Shown here one piece after another: positions 56,265-64,000 of a DNA stretch of 64,000 nucleotides. The notes under the pieces were generated by a model. That model saw only the letters and a program-made list of their open reading frames with translations. It made no database searches and had not been told where the DNA came from. The first letter of the stretch is position 1, and each line of letters opens with the position of its first letter. This stretch comes from Rudaea cellulosilytica DSM 22992 (GTDB lineage Bacteria; Pseudomonadota; Gammaproteobacteria; Xanthomonadales; Rhodanobacteraceae): positions 1,277,652-1,341,651 of the forward strand of contig NZ_KB899241.1 in the NCBI RefSeq assembly GCF_000378125.1, written 5' to 3'. A program made the translations under genes and the position numbers.

Positions 56265-58685
56265 ATGACCAAGACGAATTCGTCGCGCGCTCACGCGCGC
56301 GGACAACGGCTGTGCCTGCTCTCCGCGGCGGTGTTCTGCGCGCTGACGGCCGCGCGAATCGGGGCCGCGGAAACCGCAGCGCCCGCCGACGCAACGGACG
56401 CCGCGGCGCCCGACGGCGCCAGCCAGCTCGATTCCGTGGTCGTCAGCGCGAAGAACTCGACGCGCTCGGCCGTATCGTTGAGCGGCGCGGAGATCCAGAA
56501 GATCCTGCCCGGCGCGAGCCCGCTCAAGGCGATCCAGACCCTGCCCGGCGTGCTCTATCTCACCGCCGATCCGTGGGGCAACAACGAGCAGAACACGCTG
56601 CTGTTCATCCACGGCTTCTCGACCCAGCAACTCGGTTATACGCTCGACGGCGTCCCGCTCGGCGACCAGCAGTACGGCAACTACAACGGCCTCTCGCCGC
56701 AGCGTGCGGTGATCAGCGAGAATGTCGGCGCAGTGACGCTGGCCTCGGGTGCGGGCGACCTGTCGACCGCATCGACCTCGAATCTCGGCGGCACGGTGGC
56801 GACGTTCTCGTCCGATCCGACCAAGCAGAGCGGCGTGCAAATCAACCAGACACTCGGTAGCAACGCGACTACACGCACGTTCCTGCGTTACGACACCGGC
56901 GAGTTCGGCAGCGGCAACTCGGCCTATGCCTCGATCATGCACCAGGACCAACGCGCTTGGGACTTCGCCGGCCATCAGCGCGGCTGGCAGGCGAACGGCA
57001 AGTTCGTGCATGACGACGAGCACGGCAAACTCACCGTGTATGTCGCCTACTCGGACAAGATCGAGCCGAACGAGGACAGTCTCTACCGCTCGGCGAGCGG
57101 CGCGGGCGAGGGTACGCCGCGGCCGGACAATCGTCCGTTCATCTACCCGAACTTTGCGCAGGCGCTCGCCTACCTCGGAGCGAACGGCGCGCCGCCCGCC
57201 TCGGCCGGCAACAACTATCGCAACTACTACAGCGACGCGCAGCGCACCGACTATCTCACGTATGCCAAGTACGAGTGGCGATTGAACGATGCGATGACCT
57301 GGTCGAACCAGGTCTACTATCACCACGACGACGGCGTCGGTGTCGTCGCGGGCCCGATCCAGGTCGCGGGTTTGCCGAAGCTGTTCGGCGCGTACTTTCC
57401 GGGGCAGGATCTGAAAACCGTATTCGGCGGCTCCGGCTACGCCACGCGCACGACCGAGTACGACATCAACCGGCGCGGCTGGCTTTCCTCGTTCGACTGG
57501 CAGCTTGGCGACCACCAGCTCGACGCCGGCCTCTGGTACGAAATGAATCGCTCCTCGACCAACCGCCGCTGGTACGCGCTCGACGTCAATCATCCGACCA
57601 GCCCGTATCAGCGTCCGGGCGATTCGCTGACGCCGCTGATCACGCAGTACAACAGCGAGATCAAGAACGAAGTCGTGCAGCCCTACGTGCAGGACCAATG
57701 GAAATTGAGCGACAGCGTCCGCCTGCAGGCCGGTTTCAAGGCCAGTTATCAATTCGCGCACGGCTGGGCGCCGATCTCGCCGCTGCCGAATTCGACCGTG
57801 GGTTTCCTGGAATTGCCGAGCGGACGCATCTACACGCGCGAGAAATTCCTGCCGCAGGTTGGTGCGTTGTGGGATGTCACGGCCGAAGACCAGCTCTTCG
57901 TCAACGTGCAGAAGAACATGCGCCAGTTCATCACCTACGGCGCGGGCGGCCTATCGCCGTGGAGCCTTGGCAGCCAGGATCTGTTCAACGCGTTCAAGCA
58001 GAACGTCGCGCCCGAAACTGCGTGGGCGTATGAAGCCGGTTGGCGCTTCCAGCATGAGATGCAGTTCGGGCCGATCAGCGCCGTCGACGGTCAGGTCAGT
58101 GCCTACCACGTCGATTTCGCCAACCGCCTGCTGAGCGTGGGCGCCACGGCGGGGTTTACTACGATCAACCCGGGCGCCGTGGTAATCAACAACGTCGGCG
58201 ATGTGAAGACCGACGGCATCGATCTCGCCGCGACCCTGCACTTCGGCGAGCACTTCAGCTTCTACGACGCGGTCTCGTACAACCGCTCGCAATATCAGGA
58301 CAACTACACGACCGGCGGCACGACCGTGGTGCCGACCGCCGGCAAGAACGTCCCGGCCAGCCCCGATTGGATGAACAAGTCCGTGCTCAGCGCGAAGTTT
58401 GACGCGTTCGAGGCCCAGCTGATCGGCGACTACGTCGGCAAGCGCTATGCCACCTACACTAACGACCTGTCCGTGCCGAGCTATTTTCTTACCAGCCTGC
58501 AGGCCTCCTACGCGCTGCCGCTCGAAGACAATGGGCTGCACGATGCGAAGCTCAGCTTCAACGTCAGCAACCTTGCCAACAAGAAGGGCGTCTACGAAGT
58601 CATCGTCGGCGCCGCGTCGGGTACCTACAGCACCTATCCGATTCCACCGCGCCAGTTCTTCGTGACGTTTTCGACCAAGCTGTAG
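56265..58685 (+). CDS. TonB-dependent receptor, second
   Basis: The protein has 806 residues with a long Arg-rich n-region and signal (ending IGAAE, about 35). A TonB box-like segment (LDSVVVSAKNS) is followed by the plug (ILPGASPLKAIQTLPGVLY, LLFIHGFSTQQLGYTLDGVP) and a barrel ending PPRQFFVTFSTKL. It lacks the carboxypeptidase-like N-domain of the first receptor. GAGGA precedes ATG 56265. No transport or enzyme genes lie next to it, so the ligand is unknown. Confidence 0.92.
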   Translation: MTKTNSSRAHARGQRLCLLSAAVFCALTAARIGAAETAAPADATDAAAPDGASQLDSVVVSAKNSTRSAVSLSGAEIQKILPGASPLKAIQTLPGVLYLTADPWGNNEQNTLLFIHGFSTQQLGYTLDGVPLGDQQYGNYNGLSPQRAVISENVGAVTLASGAGDLSTASTSNLGGTVATFSSDPTKQSGVQINQTLGSNATTRTFLRYDTGEFGSGNSAYASIMHQDQRAWDFAGHQRGWQANGKFVHDDEHGKLTVYVAYSDKIEPNEDSLYRSASGAGEGTPRPDNRPFIYPNFAQALAYLGANGAPPASAGNNYRNYYSDAQRTDYLTYAKYEWRLNDAMTWSNQVYYHHDDGVGVVAGPIQVAGLPKLFGAYFPGQDLKTVFGGSGYATRTTEYDINRRGWLSSFDWQLGDHQLDAGLWYEMNRSSTNRRWYALDVNHPTSPYQRPGDSLTPLITQYNSEIKNEVVQPYVQDQWKLSDSVRLQAGFKASYQFAHGWAPISPLPNSTVGFLELPSGRIYTREKFLPQVGALWDVTAEDQLFVNVQKNMRQFITYGAGGLSPWSLGSQDLFNAFKQNVAPETAWAYEAGWRFQHEMQFGPISAVDGQVSAYHVDFANRLLSVGATAGFTTINPGAVVINNVGDVKTDGIDLAATLHFGEHFSFYDAVSYNRSQYQDNYTTGGTTVVPTAGKNVPASPDWMNKSVLSAKFDAFEAQLIGDYVGKRYATYTNDLSVPSYFLTSLQASYALPLEDNGLHDAKLSFNVSNLANKKGVYEVIVGAASGTYSTYPIPPRQFFVTFSTKL

Positions 58686-58811
58686 CGTTCGCGCCGAGCG
58701 GAAATCGGCAGCGTCACGGATCGGTGATTTCCTACACCGCGCAGCGTCGTTTGCGCATGGCGACGAAATCGGACGTGGCGCAGGATGCTGCGAAAACGGG
58801 GAGGACACGCC

Positions 58812-59399
58812 ATGCTCGATCTCGAACGCACGCCGCGACCGCTGCGCTGGTACGAATGGCTCGCCGTGCTGCTGCTCGCCAGCTATGCCGCGGGCGTGCG
58901 CGCCGAAGTATATAAATGTACCGATGCGCGCGGTGCGGCGAGCTTCCAGGATCAGCCCTGCGCACGGGCTGCCGACCAATCCGTCGTTGCGCTTGCGCCG
59001 ACCCCGGCATATGCGGCGTCGCCACAGTACGCGGTCGACCGCGAAGTGGACGTGCGCAGAGCGCAGCGAGTCGAGCGCATTCGGCAGTCGGCGCATCGCG
59101 GCGAGCCGCGTGCCAGTGGCGCGTACGAATGCCGCACCAGTGACGGCCAAGTGTTCTATCGCTACAGCGCTTGTCCGCGCTCGGTCGCCGCCGCCGACCA
59201 GGGCACTACGCAGCGCGGACGCGGTGCGGGTGCGAAGGGTGCGGCGACGAAATCGGTTGCGGTCACCTCGACGCGCATCGCGCGCGAGGACGCCTGCTAC
59301 GAAATGCGCCGCGCCGGCGCTGCCGGACGCAGCGGCCATATCCACGACCAGGACGTGTCTACCTACGACAAGAATCTCGGCCACGATCCCTGCCGTTGA
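58812..59399 (+). CDS. DUF4124 protein
   Basis: The protein has 195 residues. A signal or anchor (WLAVLLLASYAAGVRA) precedes AEVYKCTDARGAASFQDQPC, the DUF4124 motif of exported proteobacterial proteins. A second, weaker copy (YECRTSDGQVFYRYSACP) lies at about 105-122. The frame opens at 58785, but ATG 58812 follows GGGGAGGA. Function is unknown. Confidence 0.82.
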   Translation: MLDLERTPRPLRWYEWLAVLLLASYAAGVRAEVYKCTDARGAASFQDQPCARAADQSVVALAPTPAYAASPQYAVDREVDVRRAQRVERIRQSAHRGEPRASGAYECRTSDGQVFYRYSACPRSVAAADQGTTQRGRGAGAKGAATKSVAVTSTRIAREDACYEMRRAGAAGRSGHIHDQDVSTYDKNLGHDPCR

Positions 59400-59485
59400 C
59401 GCGGCCCATGCAAGAAAAATGCGCTCGTTCCGGTCAGAAGGATAAGCTGCCGCATGCAGCACTTCTCGTCCGACAGGGGATTCCG

Positions 59486-59893
59486 ATGACAAGTATCAGC
59501 AGGCTCGTGGCCGCGGCTTTGATGATGGGAACGGCGGTGCCGTACGGCTTTGCCGCACCGGCGCAGCGCATCGAGGCGATCACGGCGCAGATCCATGCGG
59601 AGATGGCGCGTGCAGCGGATCGCCTGACCAGCGCACGTGCCCATTTCCATCATGTGATCAACTGCATCGTCGATCCGGACGACAAGCGGTTCGACGCACG
59701 CGCAGAAAATCCGTGCGCGGGCATGGGGTCCGGCGGCGGTGCGCTGCACGACGAAGCCGCGACGCCGGCGCAGAGGCAGCAACTGCAGCACGCGCTCGAC
59801 ATCGCGACGCGTGGCCTGCGCAGCGGTTCGCTGGAAACGGCGCATGTCTATGCCGAATGGCTGTCCGAGGTGCTGAAGCGCGACGTCCAATAG
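59486..59893 (+). CDS. Hypothetical exported protein
   Basis: The protein has 135 residues with a signal peptide (ending GFAAPA, about 25) and a helical mature part (ITAQIHAEMARAADRLTSAR, AHVYAEWLSEVLKRDVQ). Two cysteines (NCIVDPDD and NPCAGMG) might form a disulfide. I recognise no family. AGGGGA lies before ATG 59486. It is followed by a lipoprotein gene 75 bp away. Confidence 0.65.
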   Translation: MTSISRLVAAALMMGTAVPYGFAAPAQRIEAITAQIHAEMARAADRLTSARAHFHHVINCIVDPDDKRFDARAENPCAGMGSGGGALHDEAATPAQRQQLQHALDIATRGLRSGSLETAHVYAEWLSEVLKRDVQ

Positions 59894-59968
59894 GCCAGGC
59901 GTACGCTCGTTCGGAATGCGCAACCAAATGGGGTATCGTTGACGCTCGATCGGATAACGAGATGCGTC

Positions 59969-60739
59969 ATGATGCAGCGGCCGCTTTTCAATATCGCCAC
60001 CTTGGGCGTAGTGCTCGTTGCGGCTTGTTCGAACCCATCGGCTCCTCCGGCGCCGGCTGCCGCACCGGCACAGGATGCCGCTGCCGCGGCGAAGGCGAAC
60101 GCCGAGGCTCAAGCCGAGAAAGGCCTGAAGCTCTACGAGCGGATGCGCGCGAGCGGCAGCCTCGACATCGCCGCGCAGGTCGGCGCGGAAGCTGTCGCGA
60201 AATATCCGGACAGCGCCGCCGCCGCGAAGATCAAAGAAACGCTAACCGAGGTCACGGCGAAGGCCAAGGAAGAGGGCGAGGCGCGTCGCCTCGCGCGCCT
60301 GTGGGCGTACACGGTCACCTCGGTCAAGGGCGGCACGCAGTACGCCGGTTCGATCGAGAACAATCCGCCGCTGACGCCGCCCGGCCTGACCGGCAAGGAT
60401 GCCAAGCACGTGCGCCTGATCCTGCGCCAGCACCCCGAGTGGGGCCAGACGGTGTATCTGATCCTCGATAACGAGAAGTTCAACTGCAAGTCAGGCTGCA
60501 AGACCTTGCCGGTCAGCTTCGACGGCGAGCCGGCCAAGCCGTGGAAGGCGACGATCCCGCCGACCGGCGAACCGGCGCTGTTCATCGACGACGACAAGGC
60601 CTTCATTGCACGCGTGCTGAAGACCAAGAAGGTTGCGATCGACGTCGTCCTCGCCGGCGACGGCAAGAAGACGCTCGTATTCGAGACCGGCGGCCTCGAT
60701 ATGTCGCATCTGCCGAACACGACGAAGAAACATAATTGA
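59969..60739 (+). CDS. Putative lipoprotein, unknown family
   Basis: The protein has 256 residues. The lipobox VVLVAACSN (about 14-22) marks a lipoprotein. An Ala/Gln/Lys helical segment (about 25-105) precedes a compact C-terminal domain (about 110-250; YAGSIENNPPLTPPGLTGKD, LRQHPEWGQTVYLILDNEKF, AFIARVLKTKKVAIDVVLAG) similar in style to proteins that compare mechanical or enzymatic knock-on effects of small changes in inputs; no family is certain. ATG 59969 and 59972 are both possible. Confidence 0.7.
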   Translation: MMQRPLFNIATLGVVLVAACSNPSAPPAPAAAPAQDAAAAAKANAEAQAEKGLKLYERMRASGSLDIAAQVGAEAVAKYPDSAAAAKIKETLTEVTAKAKEEGEARRLARLWAYTVTSVKGGTQYAGSIENNPPLTPPGLTGKDAKHVRLILRQHPEWGQTVYLILDNEKFNCKSGCKTLPVSFDGEPAKPWKATIPPTGEPALFIDDDKAFIARVLKTKKVAIDVVLAGDGKKTLVFETGGLDMSHLPNTTKKHN

Positions 60740-60833
60740 TCGAAGGGGAGAGCTGCGCTTCTCCCCTTCGCAACCCCATCGCTGGAGCTTGCTGCATGCC
60801 AAGGCAAAGCCTCGAATCGAAACAAGTCTCTTC

Positions 60834-61223
60834 ATGACTAGGAAAATCGGCGCCGTCAGCCTCGTCGTGCGCGATTACGACGAGGCGATTGCGTGGTACG
60901 TGCGCTGCCTCGACTTCGTCGTGGTCGACGACGCGGACCTCGGCGGCGGCAAGCGCTGGGTGCTCGTCGCGCCTGCACGCGACGCCGCGACGCCGCTGCT
61001 GCTCGCGCAAGCGGCGACGCCGGAACAGCGCGCGCATATGGGCGACCAGACCGGTGGCCGCGTGTTCCTGTTCCTGCACACCGATGATTTCGCGCGTGAT
61101 CACGCGCGCATGCTCACGCAAGGCGTGAAGTTCCACGAGGCGCCGCGCCACGAGGCTTACGGCACGGTCGCGGTATTCGAGGATCTGTACGGCAACAAAT
61201 GGGATCTGCTGCAGATGAAGTGA
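60834..61223 (+). CDS. VOC (glyoxalase/bleomycin resistance-like) protein
   Basis: The protein has 129 residues with the paired beta-alpha-beta-beta-beta fold: IGAVSLVVRDYDEAIAWYV at the start, VFLFLHTDDFARDHARMLTQG in the middle (about 78-98), and VAVFEDLYGNKWDLLQ at the end. VOC proteins are metalloenzymes or antibiotic-binding proteins; the substrate is unknown. The frame runs back to 60633 inside the lipoprotein gene; I use ATG 60834, where similarity begins. Confidence 0.88.
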   Translation: MTRKIGAVSLVVRDYDEAIAWYVRCLDFVVVDDADLGGGKRWVLVAPARDAATPLLLAQAATPEQRAHMGDQTGGRVFLFLHTDDFARDHARMLTQGVKFHEAPRHEAYGTVAVFEDLYGNKWDLLQMK

Positions 61224-61327
61224 GGTTAGCCATGTCTTGCAATAGCGCGAAATCCATCACCGGCAACCCTCGCGCAAGAAATAGCCGTGCGCGCCGGTCT
61301 GTCGTTTATCCCCCAAGGAGACACGCC

Positions 61328-61870
61328 ATGAAAATCGGTTTTCGTTTTGTCGCCCTGGTCGCCGCCGCGGCCATCGCATGCCAGGTTCATGCCGAGGACA
61401 CGGCCCCGGCCGTCGGCACCGCGGCACCCACATTCAAGCTGCAGGACCAGAAGGGCGATTGGCGCACGCTCGACCAGTACCGCGGCAAGTGGGTCGTGCT
61501 CTACTTCTATCCGAAGGACGATACGCCGGGCTGCACGACCGAGGTCTGCACGTTCCGCGACGACGTGCTCAAGCTGCGCAAGGCCGGCGCCGAGGTGCTC
61601 GGCGTCAGTCTTGATGACATCAAGTCGCACGCGGCGTTCGCCGAGAAGTATCACGTGCCGTTCCCGCTGTTGTCCGACAACACGCAGGCGACCGCCAAGG
61701 CCTATGGCGTGCTCACCTACAGCGAAAAGATGAAAATGAGCTACGCCAAACGCGAGACCTTTCTCATCGATCCGGCCGGCAAGGTCGCCAAGCACTACGT
61801 AGGCGTCGATCCGAAGGAAAATTCCGGCCAGGTGCTCACCGATCTCGCCGCGCTGAAGAACGGCGCCTGA
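61328..61870 (+). CDS. Exported PrxQ/Bcp-type peroxiredoxin
   Basis: The protein has 180 residues. A signal peptide (about 1-22, ending QVHAED) is followed by an AhpC/TSA domain. The peroxidatic Cys69 lies in PKDDTPGCTTEVCTFRDD and the resolving Cys74 five residues later, the PrxQ arrangement. It would reduce peroxides in the periplasm, unlike cytoplasmic Bcp. AAGGAG precedes ATG 61328. Confidence 0.93.
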   Translation: MKIGFRFVALVAAAAIACQVHAEDTAPAVGTAAPTFKLQDQKGDWRTLDQYRGKWVVLYFYPKDDTPGCTTEVCTFRDDVLKLRKAGAEVLGVSLDDIKSHAAFAEKYHVPFPLLSDNTQATAKAYGVLTYSEKMKMSYAKRETFLIDPAGKVAKHYVGVDPKENSGQVLTDLAALKNGA

Positions 61871-61917
61871 GAATCCGGCTTCAAAGCTTAGTAGTTTCGA
61901 GTAGGTTCCGAAAGAAG

Positions 61918-61958
61918 ATGCGGAAGCCGCGCACGTTTTCGTAGCGCGGCGTCCGCAT
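61918..61958. terminator. Long hairpin between the peroxiredoxin and csbD genes
   Basis: ATGCGGAAGCCGCGC (61918-61932) pairs with GCGCGGCGTCCGCAT (61944-61958) at 14 of 15 positions, around an 11-nt loop with TTTT. Placed between convergent genes, it is a likely two-way terminator or stabiliser; no T-run follows on the plus strand. Confidence 0.6.
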
Positions 61959-62005
61959 CGTTGGCTTACTCGCAGTGAAGTTGATGAATGTTGCGCAGTG
62001 CGCGA

Positions 62006-62236
62006 TCAGGCGGCGTGCTGCCGCTTCATGGCGCCCTGCATGTGCTGCTCGAACATCGAGCATTCCTGTTCGGCCTTGTCTTTCTGCCAGCCGTAGCGCA
62101 CCTGCAGCCGATCGACCAGATACTTATGGTCGCCGTCGGTGCGCGCGAGGTCGGCGGCGGTCAGCTTGCTCCAATTCTCTTGCATCGGTCCGCGTAGTCG
62201 GGTCCAGTTGGCGTGGATGATGTCTGCGTTCACCAT
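62006..62236 (-). CDS. CsbD family stress protein
   Basis: The protein has 76 residues: MVNADIIHANWTRLRGPMQE opens the family pattern (NWxxxKGxxxExWGKLT), followed by WSKLTAADLARTDGDHKYL and LQVRYGWQKDKAEQE. CsbD-like proteins are small, abundant and stress-induced; their function is unknown. GGAGAAAC precedes the ATG at 62236. Confidence 0.93.
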   Translation of the reverse strand: MVNADIIHANWTRLRGPMQENWSKLTAADLARTDGDHKYLVDRLQVRYGWQKDKAEQECSMFEQHMQGAMKRQHAA

Positions 62237-62318
62237 GTTTCTCCGTTGAGGAAGGAAGATACGCCACTATTCTCTGACCATAGCGGCGCCCGGAGCATGT
62301 TACGCAGGCGAAGTGAAG

Positions 62319-62415
62319 CGCCGATTAGATCGGCGTTAATCCACGGTTATCGGTTCTCACGTTCGCCCAGGGTTCATCAACATGACTGAGCATCGTGAAT
62401 AAATATACTTGTATA
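62319..62415 (+). promoter_or_regulatory. Hairpin and AT-rich palindrome before the glycosylase
   Basis: CGCCGAT-TAG-ATCGGCG (62319-62335) is a perfect 7-bp hairpin. TATAC-TT-GTATA (62404-62415) is a palindrome in an AT-rich stretch 14 bp before the glycosylase ATG, a likely promoter/operator area. Confidence 0.45.
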
Positions 62416-62428
62416 AAAGTGTTCGTTC

Positions 62429-62965
62429 ATGCAGAAGCCCGTCTCTCACAAGGTTGCGAGTTTTCCGCCCCAAGTCGGTGCGGACTGCCGCGTGCTCGTG
62501 CTCGGCACGGTGCCGTCGCTGCGCTCACTCGAACTGCGCCAGTCTTACGGCCATGCGCAGAATCTGTTCTGGACGTTCATGGGCGAAATGTTCGACGCAG
62601 GTCGCGAATTGCCCTATGCGGAACGGATCAGGCGGCTTCATGCGCGAGGCATCGGCATCTGGGATGTATATCGGCAGGTCGAGCGGCCCGGCAGCCTCGA
62701 CAGCAGCATCGTCAAGGCGAGCGAGGTGCCGAACGCTATCCCGCAGCTGCTCGCACGCGAACCCGCGATCCGCGCGATCGCGCTCAACGGTGGCAAAGCG
62801 GCCGAGGGATTCCGCCGGCATATCGAGCCGAAGCTGGATGCCGCGTTGCACGAGCGCATCGACGTACTCGCGCTGCCGTCGACGAGTCCGGCCAACGCAT
62901 CGATCCCGCGCACGGCGAAATTCGCGCAGTGGCGCGTCTTGCTGCGCTACGCGAAGGACGTTTAG
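62429..62965 (+). CDS. Hypoxanthine-DNA glycosylase (UDG family 6-like)
   Basis: The protein has 178 residues. The motif VLVLGTVPSLRSLELRQSYG followed by HAQNLFW gives the family-6 UDG site, with Asn45 at the catalytic position; LPSTSPANAS (149-158) is the second motif. These enzymes remove deaminated adenine (hypoxanthine) from DNA. Activity on uracil is usually absent in this family. It is isolated between csbD and the YncE-like gene. Confidence 0.88.
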   Translation: MQKPVSHKVASFPPQVGADCRVLVLGTVPSLRSLELRQSYGHAQNLFWTFMGEMFDAGRELPYAERIRRLHARGIGIWDVYRQVERPGSLDSSIVKASEVPNAIPQLLAREPAIRAIALNGGKAAEGFRRHIEPKLDAALHERIDVLALPSTSPANASIPRTAKFAQWRVLLRYAKDV

Positions 62966-63028
62966 GGAAAATCCAACGCGCACTGCGCGACACTCGCGAC
63001 CACCGGTTCCGTTGCCCGAGGTCGTCGC

Positions 63029-64000
63029 ATGCGCCTGTTCCGCACCGTTGCCTGCTCGGCAGGCTTGCTTGCGCTGAGTCTTGTCGCGCACGCCGAGTCG
63101 TTGGCGAAGACCGACGTGCCCGCCTATGCGATCGTCGGCCGCCATGTCATCGGCGGCGCCGGAGGATGGGATTATCTACTGGCCGATCCGGCCTCCCGGC
63201 ACTTGTTCGTCAGCCGTTCCGATCGCGTGCTCGTGGTCGACCTGGCCGACGGCGCGCTTACGGCGACCATTCCGGGCACCGACGGCGTGCACGGTGTCGC
63301 GCTCGTGCGTGAGCTCGGCCGCGGCTACACGAGCAATGGCCGCGCGGACAGTCTCAGCGTATTCGATCTCGCCACGCTCAAGCCCACGGGTACGATCGCC
63401 GTGAGCGGGCACAATCCGGATGCAATCCTCTACGACAAAGCGAGCAGGCACCTGTTCACGTTCAACGGCCGCAGCAAGGATGTCAGCGTGATCGATCCGC
63501 AGACCGAGAAGACCGTCGCCACGATTGTGGTCGGCGGCAAGCCCGAGTTCGCGGTGACGGACGACAAGGGCAGCATCTTCTTCAACATCGAAGACACGAG
63601 CGAGCTCGCGCAGATCGATGCGCGCAGCGCGAAACTGGTGGCGAGATGGAAGCTCGAAGATTGCAAAGATCCAACCGGCCTCGCCTTCGACGAAGCGCAC
63701 CACCGGCTGTTCTCGGTCTGTCAGAACGGAAAGATGGCCGTGACCGACAGCGTCAACGGAAAGGCTGTCGCCAGCGTCGCGATCGGCAAGGGCCCCGACG
63801 CGGCCGCCTACGATGCACAGCGCGGTCTCGTGTTTAGTTCCAACGGCGCGGACGGCACGCTGACCGTCGTCAAGCAGATCGACGCCGATCACTACGCGAT
63901 AGTACAGACCTTGTCGACGCAGCCGAGTGCGCGCACGCTCGCACTCGACGCGGAAAGCCATCGCGTCTACCTTGTCGCGGCGAAGTTCGGTCCGAAGCCG
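63029..64000 (+). CDS. YncE-like beta-propeller protein, 3' end cut
   Basis: At least 324 residues, continuing beyond the window. A signal peptide (RLFRTVACSAGLLALSLVAH) is followed by repeated seven-bladed-propeller units (LFVSRSDRVLVVDLADGALT; LFTFNGRSKDVSVIDPQTEK; VFSSNGADGTLTVVKQI). This matches the YncE/PQQ-dependent beta-propeller group of periplasmic proteins, whose function is mostly unknown. Few blades remain to be seen, so the C-terminus is probably close. Confidence 0.88.
   Translation, partial: MRLFRTVACSAGLLALSLVAHAESLAKTDVPAYAIVGRHVIGGAGGWDYLLADPASRHLFVSRSDRVLVVDLADGALTATIPGTDGVHGVALVRELGRGYTSNGRADSLSVFDLATLKPTGTIAVSGHNPDAILYDKASRHLFTFNGRSKDVSVIDPQTEKTVATIVVGGKPEFAVTDDKGSIFFNIEDTSELAQIDARSAKLVARWKLEDCKDPTGLAFDEAHHRLFSVCQNGKMAVTDSVNGKAVASVAIGKGPDAAAYDAQRGLVFSSNGADGTLTVVKQIDADHYAIVQTLSTQPSARTLALDAESHRVYLVAAKFGPKP

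Noticed and set aside
55110-57761. Long minus-strand open frame across dinB and the second receptor
   Set aside because: It spans two genes with firm motifs in other frames and has shadow-type composition.
61881-62063. 60-codon minus-strand frame
   Set aside because: It overlaps the long hairpin and the csbD end and has no ribosome-binding site or sensible composition.

Overview
The window is high-GC (judged by eye), densely coded gammaproteobacterial DNA. The order ygfB-like/pepP (-), TIGR02449-like/zapA, 6S RNA, fau, EVE, rpiA (+), together with argS-SPOR, thiE-hemL, rpoD, gpmI-envC-ctpA and TonB-receptor genes beside halogenase-like genes, suggests the Xanthomonadales (Lysobacterales), perhaps Rhodanobacteraceae. 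That placement is an inference from gene content; no alignment was run. I saw no rRNA, tRNA or CRISPR.

1-29.5 kb is mostly core housekeeping. A leftward operon (UPF0149, pepP, acvB, truncated TPR-sulfotransferase) faces a rightward block (TIGR02449 protein, zapA, ssrS, fau, EVE, rpiA, glutaminyl cyclotransferase). Then come a SirB1-like protein, rubredoxin, thiE-hemL, SPOR protein/argS, a TctDE-like two-component pair, rpoD, dtd, an LpxL-like acyltransferase, an envelope cluster (TPR, acyltransferase-3, NHL propeller fused to an M23-like domain), a VNGG-repeat beta-solenoid protein, and gpmI-envC-ctpA. A 232-bp element with terminal inverted repeats sits exactly between the two-component genes and supplies the ribosome-binding site of the kinase. 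Three copies of a REP-like palindromic repeat lie near ssrS and before sirB1.

29.6-49.5 kb is an accessory carbohydrate locus and the most interesting part. A LacI-family regulator, a TonB-dependent receptor, a 2OG-Fe(II) oxygenase, two flavin-dependent halogenase paralogues, a PhyH-type dioxygenase, two secreted GH144-type (PF10091) glycosidases, an ABC sugar importer (binding protein and two permeases, no ATPase), two tandem exported alpha/beta hydrolases and a cytoplasmic GH1 beta-glucosidase are laid out as several transcription units. Close matches to one palindrome, TGTAAACGTTTACA, lie before or at the start of lacI, the divergent GH144/PhyH pair, the second GH144 and GH1. This predicts one LacI regulon. 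A plausible flow is: glucan bound and cut outside or in the periplasm, oligosaccharides imported by ABC, then cleaved by GH1. Beta-1,2-glucan is my best guess at substrate, from family knowledge. The role of the halogenases and oxygenases is unknown.

49.7-54.1 kb holds a complete yjfIJKLMC-type operon (DUF2170, PspA-like, DUF2491, DUF350, DUF1190, glutathionylspermidine-synthase-like ATP-grasp). Here yjfI has an N-terminal extension that could be a DNA-binding segment, and its start is preceded by two perfectly abutting 12-bp palindromes.

54.2-64 kb carries dinB, a second TonB receptor, several small exported or unknown proteins, a VOC protein, an exported PrxQ/Bcp-type peroxiredoxin, CsbD, a hypoxanthine-DNA glycosylase-like protein and a truncated YncE-like propeller protein.
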